From positions 22,749 to 86,748 of the forward strand of contig NZ_JADEWO010000028.1 in the NCBI RefSeq assembly GCF_015207605.1: 64,000 nt of DNA, given 5' to 3'. The DNA comes from Oculatella sp. LEGE 06141. Lineage in GTDB: Bacteria; Cyanobacteriota; Cyanobacteriia; Elainellales; Elainellaceae. Each line of letters opens with the position of its first letter. Positions within the stretch are counted from its first letter, which is position 1. A program made the translations under genes and the position numbers. The notes beneath the pieces were generated by a model that was not told where the DNA came from, did no database searches, and worked only from the letters and a program-made list of their open reading frames with translations. Shown here piece by piece: positions 1-8,506 of this stretch.

Positions 1-621
1 AAGGGGGTGATTCGAGCCGAGTTTGACCCCGTTGCGATCGCCCAATCCTATGAGCAGGGGAAAGCAGCCTGTATTTCAGTGCTGACCGATCGCCAGTTTT
101 TTCAAGGCAGTTTTGAGTATCTTGAAGACGTTCGGGCTGCCGTTGACGTACCGCTGTTGTGTAAAGATTTTCTCATTTACCCCTACCAGATCTATCTAGC
201 TCGTAAGCATGGAGCCGATGCCGTTCTGCTGATTGCAGCGATTCTCTCCGACAAGGACTTGCAATACTTTGTCAAGATTGCGACTGCGTTGGGTATGGCA
301 ACGCTAATTGAAGTGCATACTTTAGAAGAACTCGATCGCGTTTTGGCGATTCAGGGGGCAAGCTTGATCGGCATTAACAATCGCAATCTGCAAGACTTTT
401 CGGTTGATCTGCAAACCAGTTGCCAACTTCTAGCGGCACGGAGCGATCGCCTTCACGAAAAAGGAGTTCTAGTAGTGAGCGAGTCGGGCTTGCACACATC
501 GGCTGATTTGCATCTGGTTCACCAGGCGGGTGCATCTGCCGTTTTGATTGGTGAATCGCTGATGCGACAGCCGAATCCAGGGGAAGCGATCGCCGATCTG
601 TTTACAGAATCCCCCTTGTGA
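1..621 (+). CDS. trpC: Indole-3-glycerol phosphate synthase, 5' end outside window
   Basis: This enzyme closes the indole ring in tryptophan synthesis by converting CdRP to indole-3-glycerol phosphate in the cytoplasm. The reading frame is open from base 1 ([10 protein letters not shown]), so only the last 206 codons are present and the N-terminal third of the TIM barrel is missing. Visible family motifs are LCKDF with the catalytic lysine, LIEVH with an active-site glutamate, GINNRNL, and the phosphate-binding VSESGL and GESLM loops near the C-terminus. The valine codon at 7 is GTG, but it is internal by homology and not a start. trpE lies 29 kb away, so the trp genes are dispersed, as is usual in cyanobacteria. 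Confidence 0.96.
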   Translation, partial: KGVIRAEFDPVAIAQSYEQGKAACISVLTDRQFFQGSFEYLEDVRAAVDVPLLCKDFLIYPYQIYLARKHGADAVLLIAAILSDKDLQYFVKIATALGMATLIEVHTLEELDRVLAIQGASLIGINNRNLQDFSVDLQTSCQLLAARSDRLHEKGVLVVSESGLHTSADLHLVHQAGASAVLIGESLMRQPNPGEAIADLFTESPL

Positions 622-688
622 GTGAGCTGATACCGATTTAATGTTTCCTTAAATTACACTGGTCATTGAGTATCACTATTTGAGCGGC

Positions 689-952
689 ATGGACCCAATA
701 CCTCTTCCCTCTCACATTCACTATGAGTTGCTCCTGCAATTGTTGGAGCGGCAAACAATGTCTGCGATCGGTCATGGTTCTCGTACTCAAGAGCAAGTAC
801 ACGAACTCATCTCTACGCTACGCAAAGCGCTGAGTCAGCAAAAACAACTGGAGGAAAGATGTCGGCGGGCAAATTTACCGATTGATTACCGTTGGTCGCT
901 CAACACAACCAAGCTCAACGACACAAATTCGAAGGATTCAGTGTTGCAGTAG
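689..952 (+). CDS. Small conserved cyanobacterial protein, DUF5340-like
   Basis: This is an 87-residue soluble protein of unknown function. It begins MDPIPLPSHIHYELLLQLLE and carries a helical middle section (RTQEQVHELISTLRKALSQQ). This pattern matches my memory of the cyanobacterial DUF5340 family, but I could not check it. I chose ATG 689 over an in-frame TTG at 680 because the conserved sequence starts at MDPIPLP. It sits 67 bases after trpC on the same strand, so it may be co-transcribed with it. There is no signal peptide or membrane segment. The C-terminus (TTKLNDTNSKDS) is polar and probably disordered. Confidence 0.7.
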   Translation: MDPIPLPSHIHYELLLQLLERQTMSAIGHGSRTQEQVHELISTLRKALSQQKQLEERCRRANLPIDYRWSLNTTKLNDTNSKDSVLQ

Positions 953-1313
953 CGTAAAGTAACCTGGCATCACCTGCCCAACCGCAGGCCGTGCAACACG
1001 AACAGGGACTGTCCATCCAACTCAAATCACAGGTGTTCACGTAGACACACGGTTAACAACTCTTCAAAATTAAATCACGATTCAGCGTACAGCAGAGCGG
1101 TGAGGTAGAGATAGGTCTACCTCCTGCTTTCTTTGAAATTGAGCGGCACAGGCTGAATCATCCCGCTATGACAACGCTCCTACAAACGTTGTACATCTAT
1201 GCAGCAACGCCGATCTTTAGTTTATCGCTGCTATCGAACGATGTAGAAAGCTAATATGCGATTCTGGATCTTAGGCCAATCAACATACGACTTTGTGCAG
1301 GTAGGAGAGTTCG
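953..1313 (+). other. Intergenic region with hairpin at 1102-1123
   Basis: No gene is visible here. There is an 8-bp perfect stem (1102-1109 with 1116-1123, 6-base loop) without a following T-run, so it is more likely a regulatory or processing hairpin than a terminator. The downstream end carries the ribosome site of the aminotransferase, GTAGGAGAG a few bases before ATG 1314. Confidence 0.4.
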
Positions 1314-2471
1314 ATGGACGATAAATTAATGCTGATGATTCCTGGCCCAACTCCTGTGCCAGAGCAGGTTTTGCTAGCTTTAGCAAAGCATCCGATTGGT
1401 CACCGTAGCGGTGAGTTTAGTCAGATCATGGCAGAGGTGACGGAGGGGCTAAAGTGGCTACATCAGACCCAGAACGATGTGCTGGTTTTAACGGCTAGCG
1501 GCACGGGAGCGATGGAAGCGGGCATCATTAATTTTTTGAGTCCCGGCGATCGCGTTTTGGTAGGCAGCAACGGCAAATTTGGCGATCGCTGGGCCAAGGT
1601 GTGCGAAGCCTACGGACTCAATGTTGAGCGAATTACAGCCGAATGGGGGAAACCGCTCGACCCTGAGCAGTTTCGTACCCAGTTGGAAGCGGATACAGAG
1701 CAGCAGATTAAGGCGGTTATTATCACCCATAGCGAGACTTCTACAGGCGTGTTGAATGACCTGGAAACCGTCAACCGTTATGTGAAAGCGCATGGCAAAG
1801 CGTTAATGATAGTCGATGCGGTGACGAGTTTGGGTGCAGCCAACGTACCTATGGATGAATGGCAGCTCGATGTGGTAGCCTCTGGCTCGCAGAAAGGGTT
1901 TATGATTCCCCCCGGTTTAGGCTTTGTGGCGGTTAGTCCTAAGGCGTGGGATGCCTATGCCAGCGCCAAGCTGCCTCGTTTTTACCTTGATTTGGGCAAA
2001 TATCGTAAGGAAGCAGCCAAAAACAGCACGCCGTTCACTCCGCCTGTGAACCTGGTGTTTGCGCTGCAAGCGGCTTTACGTATGATGCGGGCAGAAGGCT
2101 TAGAGAACATCTTTGCCCGTCACCAGCGACAGAAGAACGCGACCCGTGCCGCGATCGCCGCTATGGGTTTACCCCTGTTTGCGGCTGATCAGGCAGCCAG
2201 TCCTGCCATTACTGCTGTAGCACCCGTTGGAGTCGAGGCAGAGCAAATCCGTTCTATTCTCAAGAAGCGGTTTGATATCATCCTGGCCGGCGGACAAGAC
2301 CACCTGAAAGGCAAGATTTTTAGAATTGGGCATTTGGGGTTTGTCAGCGATCGCGACATTCTAACGGCGATCGGGGCGATTGAAACAGCCCTGCAAGATG
2401 TAGGGTACGAGGGATGCACACCGGGAGCCGGGATCGCGGCGGCTGGAAAGGTCTTTGCCAACCAGCACTAA
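1314..2471 (+). CDS. Class V aminotransferase (alanine/serine-glyoxylate type)
   Basis: This is a pyridoxal-phosphate enzyme of the alanine-glyoxylate / serine-glyoxylate aminotransferase branch. In cyanobacteria these proteins are often still labelled soluble hydrogenase 42 kDa subunit, a historical name. At 385 residues it has the normal family length. It starts with the usual MLMIPGPTPVPEQVL and HRSGEF segments, has an ASGTGAME cofactor-phosphate loop, HSETSTGV, and the cofactor lysine K194 in SGSQKGFM. The likely role is photorespiratory glyoxylate transamination in the cytoplasm; the exact amino donor cannot be read from sequence. GTAGGAGAG upstream is a good ribosome site. A very strong inverted repeat follows the gene. 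Confidence 0.9.
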   Translation: MDDKLMLMIPGPTPVPEQVLLALAKHPIGHRSGEFSQIMAEVTEGLKWLHQTQNDVLVLTASGTGAMEAGIINFLSPGDRVLVGSNGKFGDRWAKVCEAYGLNVERITAEWGKPLDPEQFRTQLEADTEQQIKAVIITHSETSTGVLNDLETVNRYVKAHGKALMIVDAVTSLGAANVPMDEWQLDVVASGSQKGFMIPPGLGFVAVSPKAWDAYASAKLPRFYLDLGKYRKEAAKNSTPFTPPVNLVFALQAALRMMRAEGLENIFARHQRQKNATRAAIAAMGLPLFAADQAASPAITAVAPVGVEAEQIRSILKKRFDIILAGGQDHLKGKIFRIGHLGFVSDRDILTAIGAIETALQDVGYEGCTPGAGIAAAGKVFANQH

Positions 2472-2526
2472 AGTAGGCTGATCGTCTTGGCTTGTGCAAT
2501 CGTGCATGGCTTTTCCTGATCCATCT

Positions 2527-2581
2527 CTACTAAAAGCAGAAGAGCGAGTCAAGAATTGACTCGCTCTTCTGCTTTTAGTAG
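2527..2581. terminator. Perfect 26-bp inverted repeat, likely bidirectional terminator
   Basis: Bases 2527-2552 are perfectly complementary to 2556-2581, leaving a loop of three bases (GAA). It lies 55 bases after the aminotransferase stop and before the convergent DUF2949 gene. There is no long T-run on either side. The stem is far longer than an ordinary intrinsic terminator, so it could also stabilise 3' ends or be a remnant of a small mobile repeat. Confidence 0.7.
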
Positions 2582-2701
2582 TCGTGATTTGTAGTAATGG
2601 GCTGTATGTAACCGATGGTGTAAGGCACGAATTAGCTTATTCATCGTAAGAGCAGCACCGTAGTGCAGACGACTCAACATCAACTTCTGCGCCAACTGCA
2701 T

Positions 2702-2899
2702 TCAAGTTTGGGCTGTTTCTAACCAATCGAAAATGCGATCGAGTTGTTCTAGAGTTACTAAACCGTATTGCCACAAAATCATGGGCAGAGGGCCAGGGTC
2801 TTGTTCCCGGTGTCGCAGGGCGATCGCGATCGATGAAGACGATAGAGCCAAATCCTCCTGCAAAAACTGAATAAATCGAGAATAGGTTGTGGGTGTCAT
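2702..2899 (-). CDS. DUF2949 family small protein (copy 1)
   Basis: This is a 65-residue cyanobacterial protein of unknown function. The core FLQEDLAL...IALRHREQ...LPMILWQYGLVTLEQLDRIFDWLE matches the DUF2949 pattern: two or three helices with an ILWQYG-LVTLEQL centre. A clear AGGAGG lies about eight bases before the ATG at 2899, which fixes the start. A paralogue with the same core is at 50747-50968, 48 kb away. It is predicted soluble with no signal peptide. No function is known to me; the ILWQYGLVTLEQLD segment resembles a small winged-helix or adaptor fold but that is only an impression. Confidence 0.82.
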   Translation of the reverse strand: MTPTTYSRFIQFLQEDLALSSSSIAIALRHREQDPGPLPMILWQYGLVTLEQLDRIFDWLETAQT

Positions 2900-3478
2900 G
2901 TAAATTCACCTCCTCTTGGTTGATTCCCCATTGTGAATAACAGCATTTGTAAATCTACACCTTAAGAGCCAGTCTTTGATCTGTCCCATTGTTGGGCAAC
3001 GCGTTTGGCGGTCTGCCCCCGATTACTGTAGTCTTAGCGAGTTTACTGGCTCTGCTACTCAAATTTGTGGCTTGTTGCAAATCTTTGCCGAATTATGGCC
3101 AAAATTTGACGATAACTTGATATTGCAACCTGAATAGCGCCAAACAGTTACAGAAATGGTTCACAGACCTCGCCACCCTGTTTTGACGCACTTACATGAC
3201 GCCAACGGCTGAGTCCTGTAATTGCGCCAAACTCTAACCAATCCAAACTGAGCTTGAAGGATTATAGATGATTGCTGTAGACCATAGAATACGCTTTTTA
3301 TCCCAAGTTGCACCGTCCGGGAGAGTACTCTACTTTGCTGCTGAAACCTGACCAGAACTCGCAAGATTACGTATATTCTTCAGGTTTTAAGTCAAGAACT
3401 ACACTTTTTGTTTTAACCTGGCTTGTGGCGCGATCGCGTTTTGCTGGTTCAGCTCAGTAGTGATGCTAGCCTCCAGGT
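2900..3478. other. Intergenic, no gene supported
   Basis: About 580 bases separate the divergent end of DUF2949 from the end of the DUF192 gene. A minus-strand open frame at 3161-3364 has no ribosome site, family pattern or cyanobacterial codon feel and is judged random. The promoter of the DUF2949 gene must lie just above 2916. No hairpin with a T-run was seen. Confidence 0.4.
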
Positions 3479-4069
3479 CTACAAAGCTGGTTGGATGGGT
3501 GGAAGTGCTGACTCTAAAAAACGGATGGTAATTCGATCGCCCACCTGTAGCCCCAGTTCTGCGGCACGACCGCCGCGCAGCTCAATCACCTGGTTCACTG
3601 CTTCGCTAGGGCCGTAGGTCGGGCAAGTAGGCGTAGTGCAGGGAGGGGCACTGGCTGCGATCGCCTTCACTTCGCCATCTTGAATGAACACCATATCCAA
3701 CGGCACTGGCACATTTCGCATCCAGAATCGCACGGCACGAGGCGGATCAACCGGAAACAACATGCCACGATCGGCAGGTAAGGGAGGACGATACATTAAC
3801 CCCATTGCCTGCTGTTGTGGTGTCCCTGCAACCTCAAGCTGAATCCGTTCCCCGGCTATTTCTGCCTCTGCTCCAATCGGTAATTGCTGTCCCTGATTTG
3901 TCTGAGCAACCTCTGTTTGGGCTGGGGTTGGGGCTGGCTCCACAGTGCTACCTGCTTCTGAAGACGCAGTGGGCGACGTACATCCGAGCAGCAGCACGCT
4001 TAATCCAAGGTTGAGGCAACAGAGCCAGCGGCGATCGGTCAAGATATGGTGTTGGAGAAGTGCTGCCAT
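3479..4069 (-). CDS. DUF192 domain lipoprotein
   Basis: This is an envelope-anchored protein of unknown function. Residues 1-30 form a lipoprotein signal ending LLLGC, so C30 is the likely lipidated residue. A Pro/Thr/Ala-rich linker (about 31-65) follows, then a DUF192 domain (about 75-190). The domain shows the family marks: AGTPQQQAMGLMYR, DRGMLFPVDPPRAVRFWMRNV, PLDMVFIQDGEV and NQVIELRGGRAAELGLQVGD. DUF192 domains are small beta-rich folds found in bacteria and archaea with no settled activity. It sits downstream of the sugar transporter genes on the same strand with a 122-base gap, so read-through is possible but a shared role is not implied. Confidence 0.88.
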   Translation of the reverse strand: MAALLQHHILTDRRWLCCLNLGLSVLLLGCTSPTASSEAGSTVEPAPTPAQTEVAQTNQGQQLPIGAEAEIAGERIQLEVAGTPQQQAMGLMYRPPLPADRGMLFPVDPPRAVRFWMRNVPVPLDMVFIQDGEVKAIAASAPPCTTPTCPTYGPSEAVNQVIELRGGRAAELGLQVGDRITIRFLESALPPIQPAL

Positions 4070-4191
4070 AGGATGCGAGTCGTGCGGGTGCGATGATTCT
4101 GGTAGATTGACTCAGTTTGCCATAGAGCAGTTCCGTTAATCATCCGTCAATCAAAGGAGATTGGTTACAACCGTAGCGTACTTGAAGTCAG

Positions 4192-5448
4192 CTACCGCCC
4201 GGTTCGCAGTCCCGATCGCCGCACCAGGGCATCTGCTGTTACCGCCAACAGCAACACGCCACCCTGAACCATACTTTTGATGCTCTGATCCTGGTTGAGT
4301 AAATCTAAGCCGTTGTCGAGGCTGCCAATGACTAAGGCACCGAGGACAACCGCCCAAACCGAACCCCGCCCACCAAACAAACTGACTCCACCAATGACCG
4401 CTGCCGCGATCGCGTTCAGCAGCAGGGTAGAACTGACCTGGGTAGCAACCGCAGTGCTGCGCGAGGTCAGCATGATTCCAGCCAGCGCCGCCAGAGTGGA
4501 GGCCATTACAAAAACAGTCAGCTTCATGCCGACTACATTAATTCCTGCCCGTCTTGCCGCTTCTGCATTGCCGCCCACTGCATACAGGTGTCGTCCGAAG
4601 GTGGTTTTGCGGAGCAGGAGCCAGAAGATTACCACGAGTCCTAGTGAAATTAGCACCGCTTGAGGCACACCTTGATAGGACTGGAACAGGTAAACGACAA
4701 TTACCGTAATCGCCAGAACACACCCTAGCTGAATAGCCGTTTGGAGCGACGATCTCAGAGGTAAACCGGCTTGCGATCGCCGTTTCCGCTCGTACCATAC
4801 CCCCAGGCCATACAGCCCTACCAATAGGAAGGGGATGACCCAGCCCAGCCAGGGGGCGAGAAAGGTTGGTGCCAATGACCGAATTGTGTCATCTCGAACA
4901 ATCAGCGTTGTTTGCCGCCCCATTACCAGCAGCAGGAACCCGGCATATCCAATAGAACCCGCCAGGGTAACAATAAAAGACGGTACCCGCAGCACCGCCA
5001 CAAAGAACCCGTTGATTAGTCCAATCACGGCACCCGCCACCAGCCCTAAGAGAATTGCCAGCCAGGGATTCCAGTTCTGGTAAACCGAGACAACTGCCAT
5101 GATGGCTGCACAGGCCTGTGCTACTGCCGCCAGACTCAGGTCAATTTCGCCCAGCAGCAGCACCAGCACCGCAGCGACGCTAAGAATGCTGATGACCACA
5201 ATCTGCTGAGTCAGGTTGGAGAGGTTACGAGCCTGGAGGAAAACGCCGCTAGTCGTAACTTGAAAGTAAATAGTAATCAGCGCCAGCGTGAGAATAACGG
5301 GAATGAATCCCAAATCTCCCCGCATAAACGAGCGGAGGTTGAACCGAACGGTCGTTGGAGCCTGAGACGGGCTTCCTTCCGCACCGAGTTGAGGTGCGAT
5401 CGCCTGTTCTTCACTGCTGGGATGAGCATCGTTATCTAAACTTTTCAT
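4192..5448 (-). CDS. xylH: Sugar ABC transporter permease, XylH-like
   Basis: This is the membrane subunit of a ribose/xylose-class sugar importer. Its 418 residues include a hydrophilic N-terminal tail (about 1-45) and around ten hydrophobic segments. Family marks are LLGEIDLSLAAV, GFFVAVLRVPSFIVTLAGS, GGNAEAARRAGINV and the C-terminal NAIAAAVIGGVSLFGGRGS, which contacts the ATPase in this class. It is the last gene of a three-gene set: binding protein (7561-6416), ATPase (6296-5481) and permease, with only 32 bases between the ATPase stop and this start. The xylose assignment comes from resemblance of the whole set to XylFGH; other monosaccharides are possible. Confidence 0.85.
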   Translation of the reverse strand: MKSLDNDAHPSSEEQAIAPQLGAEGSPSQAPTTVRFNLRSFMRGDLGFIPVILTLALITIYFQVTTSGVFLQARNLSNLTQQIVVISILSVAAVLVLLLGEIDLSLAAVAQACAAIMAVVSVYQNWNPWLAILLGLVAGAVIGLINGFFVAVLRVPSFIVTLAGSIGYAGFLLLVMGRQTTLIVRDDTIRSLAPTFLAPWLGWVIPFLLVGLYGLGVWYERKRRSQAGLPLRSSLQTAIQLGCVLAITVIVVYLFQSYQGVPQAVLISLGLVVIFWLLLRKTTFGRHLYAVGGNAEAARRAGINVVGMKLTVFVMASTLAALAGIMLTSRSTAVATQVSSTLLLNAIAAAVIGGVSLFGGRGSVWAVVLGALVIGSLDNGLDLLNQDQSIKSMVQGGVLLLAVTADALVRRSGLRTGR

Positions 5449-5480
5449 GGTTGCTTATCTCCTGATTCGCGCAAACACCA

Positions 5481-6296
5481 TCACACGTCTTCATTGACTT
5501 TTACAGTTGCGCCCGTGATGGCAGCAACCACCTGTTCTGAACTAGTTTTGCGGGTCTCGAAGGAGGCAATTCGCTGCCCCAACCGCATCACAATAATTCG
5601 GTCGGTCACTTCGAAGACATCATGCAAGTTGTGGGAAATGACCACCACTGCCAGCCCCCGTTCTCGCAGGCGGCGAATCAGATTTAAGACTTGGTGGGTT
5701 TGAGCCACTCCCAACGCTGCCGTTGGCTCGTCTAACAGCACTACCTTGGGCTGGCGCAAGATGGTTTTGGCTACGGCAATACACTGGCGTTGACCGCCCG
5801 ACAGTGAAGCAACGGGCGATCGCACCGACGGAATTTTGACATCCAGCGTTTTAAGCACTTCAATGGTTTGGCGCTCCATCTCTGTTTCATCCAGTACCCG
5901 CAGCACGCCTGGAATCAGCACTCGATGGGCTTCACGCCCCAACCAGAGATTGGCAACCACATCCAGGTTGTCGCAAAGCGCTAAGTCCTGATAAACCGTT
6001 TCAATGCCCAGCCGGGTCGAATCTTGGGGGCTGCTGATAGTAACCGGATCGCCATCGACTAACACCTCCCCTTCGTCGGGTACATAGGCACCCGACATCG
6101 TCTTGATCAGGGTTGATTTTCCGGCTCCGTTATCGCCGACCAACCCGACAACTTCACCCCCATAGACCTCAAAATCCACGTTTTTGAGGGCACGAACCCC
6201 CCCAAACGACTTACAAATGTTGCGAAGCTGAAGCCGGGGCACGCGATCGCCGCTGGCTAAGTCCGCTTGTGCGATCGAAACTGAACGATCTGTCAT
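5481..6296 (-). CDS. Sugar ABC transporter ATP-binding protein, single-domain
   Basis: This is the cytoplasmic motor of the sugar importer. Its 271 residues hold one nucleotide-binding domain: Walker A GDNGAGKST at about 54-62, signature SLSGGQ, Walker B VVLLDEPTAAL and the switch histidine in VISHNL. Enterobacterial XylG and RbsA have two fused domains of about 500 residues; this one is single, as in FrcA-type transporters, so two copies must dimerise. A stem-loop lies between the binding-protein gene and this start. No sugar kinase or isomerase gene is next to the operon, so the catabolic partner is elsewhere. Confidence 0.9.
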   Translation of the reverse strand: MTDRSVSIAQADLASGDRVPRLQLRNICKSFGGVRALKNVDFEVYGGEVVGLVGDNGAGKSTLIKTMSGAYVPDEGEVLVDGDPVTISSPQDSTRLGIETVYQDLALCDNLDVVANLWLGREAHRVLIPGVLRVLDETEMERQTIEVLKTLDVKIPSVRSPVASLSGGQRQCIAVAKTILRQPKVVLLDEPTAALGVAQTHQVLNLIRRLRERGLAVVVISHNLHDVFEVTDRIIVMRLGQRIASFETRKTSSEQVVAAITGATVKVNEDV

Positions 6297-6357
6297 TGCA
6301 CACTAATCTCCTGTGCGTGTGTGAGTGGCCAAGGCCGAACGCTTGATGTTGCCGCCA

Positions 6358-6405
6358 GAGAGGGAGTGAGAGGGAAGGTGCAGTGTCTCCCTCTCACTCC
6401 CTTTC
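6358..6405 (-). other. Intercistronic stem-loop in the sugar transporter operon
   Basis: Bases 6361-6375 pair perfectly with 6388-6402, and the stem extends a few pairs outward with one G-U. It lies in the 119-base gap between the end of the binding-protein gene and the start of the ATPase gene. Hairpins at this place are known in other binding-protein operons, where they stabilise or partly terminate the upstream message so that binding protein is made in excess. That role here is inference. Confidence 0.65.
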
Positions 6406-6415
6406 ATTAGCCTTG

Positions 6416-7561
6416 CTATGGGCAAACGTTGCCTGCTCCCGCAGGAAGCCCCTGACAGATTTCTTCCTGGCTCAGAAACCCGTCTGCAATGATGGTGTCT
6501 TTGACGTTGGTTTGATCAACGACCACCGGAGTCGCCAAAACAGACGGAATGTCTTCGCCAGTCGCTACTTTCGTTGTGCTGTTCACAATGCTGCTGGTAT
6601 CTTCACCTTTGCTGAGGGCGGCAACGAGTTGAGCGGTGGCACGGGCTTCTTCAATGATGGGTTTATAGATCGTCATGGCCTGATCGCCCGTTAGAATGTT
6701 TTGCACACCGGTTAGGGTAGAGTCTTGCCCGGTAACCAGCACTTTGCCATCCATTCCCTGTGCTCGCAGTGCAGCAATTACGGTGTTGGCCATGCCGTCA
6801 TTGGCGACATAGGCAATCTGAACGTTGTTCTCTTCTTTAGTCAGCACGCCTTCCATCAAGGACTGCGCTCTGGCGTTATCCCAGTTGGGAGTGTATTGGT
6901 CATACACCAAGTTGAGGTCGCCGCTGTCGATTAGCGGCTGCAATTTGCTAACCGCTCCTTCACGGAACAGCAGCGCGTTGTTGTCGGTTTGGGAGCCATT
7001 GATCATAACCAGATTGGCTCCTTTGGTGAGGCCGAAGTTGCCCTGCTCGAACTGATCCACAATGTATTGACCTTGCAGTTCGCCGACGCGTTTGTTGTCA
7101 AAGGAAACATAGTAGGCCAGGTCTGGATCTTGAATCAGGCGATCGTACGCAATGACGGGAACCCCGCTATTTTTTGCCTGCTGCACAATTACAGAAGCTT
7201 TTTCGCTGTCGTTTGGCCCAACCACCAGAATGCACGCCCCTTTTGTTAAGGCAGCATCCGCCTGGTTTTGTTGGGTGTCTGCGTTGTTATTAGCGTTGGC
7301 GTATTGAATCGTGACTCCCGGCAGGGCGGCTTTAATTTCTTGCTCTAGTAAGGGGCGATCGTACGCTTCATAGCGTGCCGATGAATCCGACTCAGGCAGC
7401 AAGACACCAACGTTGTTACATCCTTGAGCCGCACTATATTCGGATTCTGAAGTGCTGGCGGCATTATTGGGATTAGTGCCACCGTTGTTGGTACAGGCGG
7501 CTAAAACAAGCAACCCCAGTAACGGCACGCTGCGTCGAATGGTTTGACCGAAAATAGACAT
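6416..7561 (-). CDS. xylF: Sugar ABC transporter substrate-binding lipoprotein, XylF-like
   Basis: This is the solute receptor of the importer. Residues 1-23 are a lipoprotein signal ending LVLAAC, so it is probably lipidated at C23. The rest is a periplasmic-binding-protein type 1 fold: GVLLPESDSSARYEAYDRPLL, AYDRLI, YYVSFDN, YVANDGMANTVIAALRAQG and VTGQDST. AYDRLI and the SFDNKRVGELQ segment resemble D-xylose binding protein XylF. The C-terminus has two cysteines (EEICQ and NVCP) that may pair. GGAGGAGTT lies just upstream of the ATG. It is the first gene of the operon, and its promoter lies in the gap beyond 7561. Confidence 0.88.
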   Translation of the reverse strand: MSIFGQTIRRSVPLLGLLVLAACTNNGGTNPNNAASTSESEYSAAQGCNNVGVLLPESDSSARYEAYDRPLLEQEIKAALPGVTIQYANANNNADTQQNQADAALTKGACILVVGPNDSEKASVIVQQAKNSGVPVIAYDRLIQDPDLAYYVSFDNKRVGELQGQYIVDQFEQGNFGLTKGANLVMINGSQTDNNALLFREGAVSKLQPLIDSGDLNLVYDQYTPNWDNARAQSLMEGVLTKEENNVQIAYVANDGMANTVIAALRAQGMDGKVLVTGQDSTLTGVQNILTGDQAMTIYKPIIEEARATAQLVAALSKGEDTSSIVNSTTKVATGEDIPSVLATPVVVDQTNVKDTIIADGFLSQEEICQGLPAGAGNVCP

Positions 7562-8385
7562 AAAACTAACTCCTCCAGGGTGTTATTCGTCGCGTTAATG
7601 GTGTGTATTGATCAAGGAGAGAGCTAAGCGTTTGACACGCCTTACTCAGGAAGCAGAAGAGCTTTAATTTTCAACGGCAATAGCGTTCGGAAATAGCATT
7701 GTTGTATTCAACCGAATTGAACACTGTTGTGCCCGTTTGAAGAGCTAGAACACTAGTTTTGTCGTCACTAAAAAGTCTATTACTGCAAGACATTCAGGAT
7801 GCGATCGTTCTCCTTCTGGTCAAACCAACCCAAAAGAGCAACCCATACTGTTGTTGCATCACCTTCGTGAAGGGATGCCGAAAAGCAAGCAAAATACCGC
7901 CAAGCTATCTTCTACTTGACGCTCTCAACCCTTAGCAGGTATTGCTTTGAACCAGGAGAACACGACAAGTACCGAACGCTTTAATAACCAGCGAACCGGA
8001 TAGAACCGAGTGATTCCTGGCTAAGTTGCCAGGGGAATTGCTGATAAGCCAGTTTGCCTGGTCAACAATAACTGTGAGGAGTAACTAACTTGCAGTTAAG
8101 TATTAGAAAACTACAGCGTTTGCTGCGAAATAAAGTGACGTTCTTTTAATCTTTGTAAGAGCACCAATGATGAGCCTGGTGCTATTTGATTTTAAAAACC
8201 TGTATTTTCTAATACTCTAACCAGTATGGAATATGGGCTTAAGGATACAAAACGTTGTCTATCAAAAATGTCTCTTTAAACCTTCCTTATGGAGACTCCT
8301 TATGAGACTAAACAGTTGCTTTTCTACTTTTGCAGATTTAATCGATTCGTGTGTTTTGTGTGTAATAAAATGTAATGGGTATTAC
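7562..8385. other. Long intergenic region upstream of the sugar transporter
   Basis: About 820 bases hold no convincing gene. Near 8014-8037 there is a weak hairpin (CCTGGC/GCCAGG). On the plus strand GAGGAG at 8076-8081 precedes a TTG-started 19-codon frame (8090-8149), followed at once by a hairpin 8160-8183 (AGCACCA/TGGTGCT) and a T-rich run. This could be a short plus-strand transcript or leader, but support is thin. The minus-strand promoter of the binding-protein gene must lie here too. Confidence 0.35.
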
Positions 8386-8418
8386 AAAAAATAAAACCAA
8401 TCGAGGCGCGATTGGTTT
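8386..8418 (-). terminator. Intrinsic terminator of the exbB-exbD operon
   Basis: On the minus strand a perfect 10-bp stem (8418-8409 with 8403-8394, 5-base loop) is followed by a run of T (complement of the A-run 8386-8396). It lies about 90 bases after the exbD stop, with no gene between. Confidence 0.82.
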
Positions 8419-8506
8419 GACTATCCACCGTCGTGATGTTCCAGTTTTGTGACCTTTGCCCGGCAGGGTTAGCGATCGCACTGCACACCACCCTGATTCT
8501 GAAACC

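Noticed and set aside
3161..3364. Minus-strand 67-codon open frame in a gap
   Set aside because: No ribosome site, family pattern or conserved start, and low similarity to cyanobacterial protein composition.
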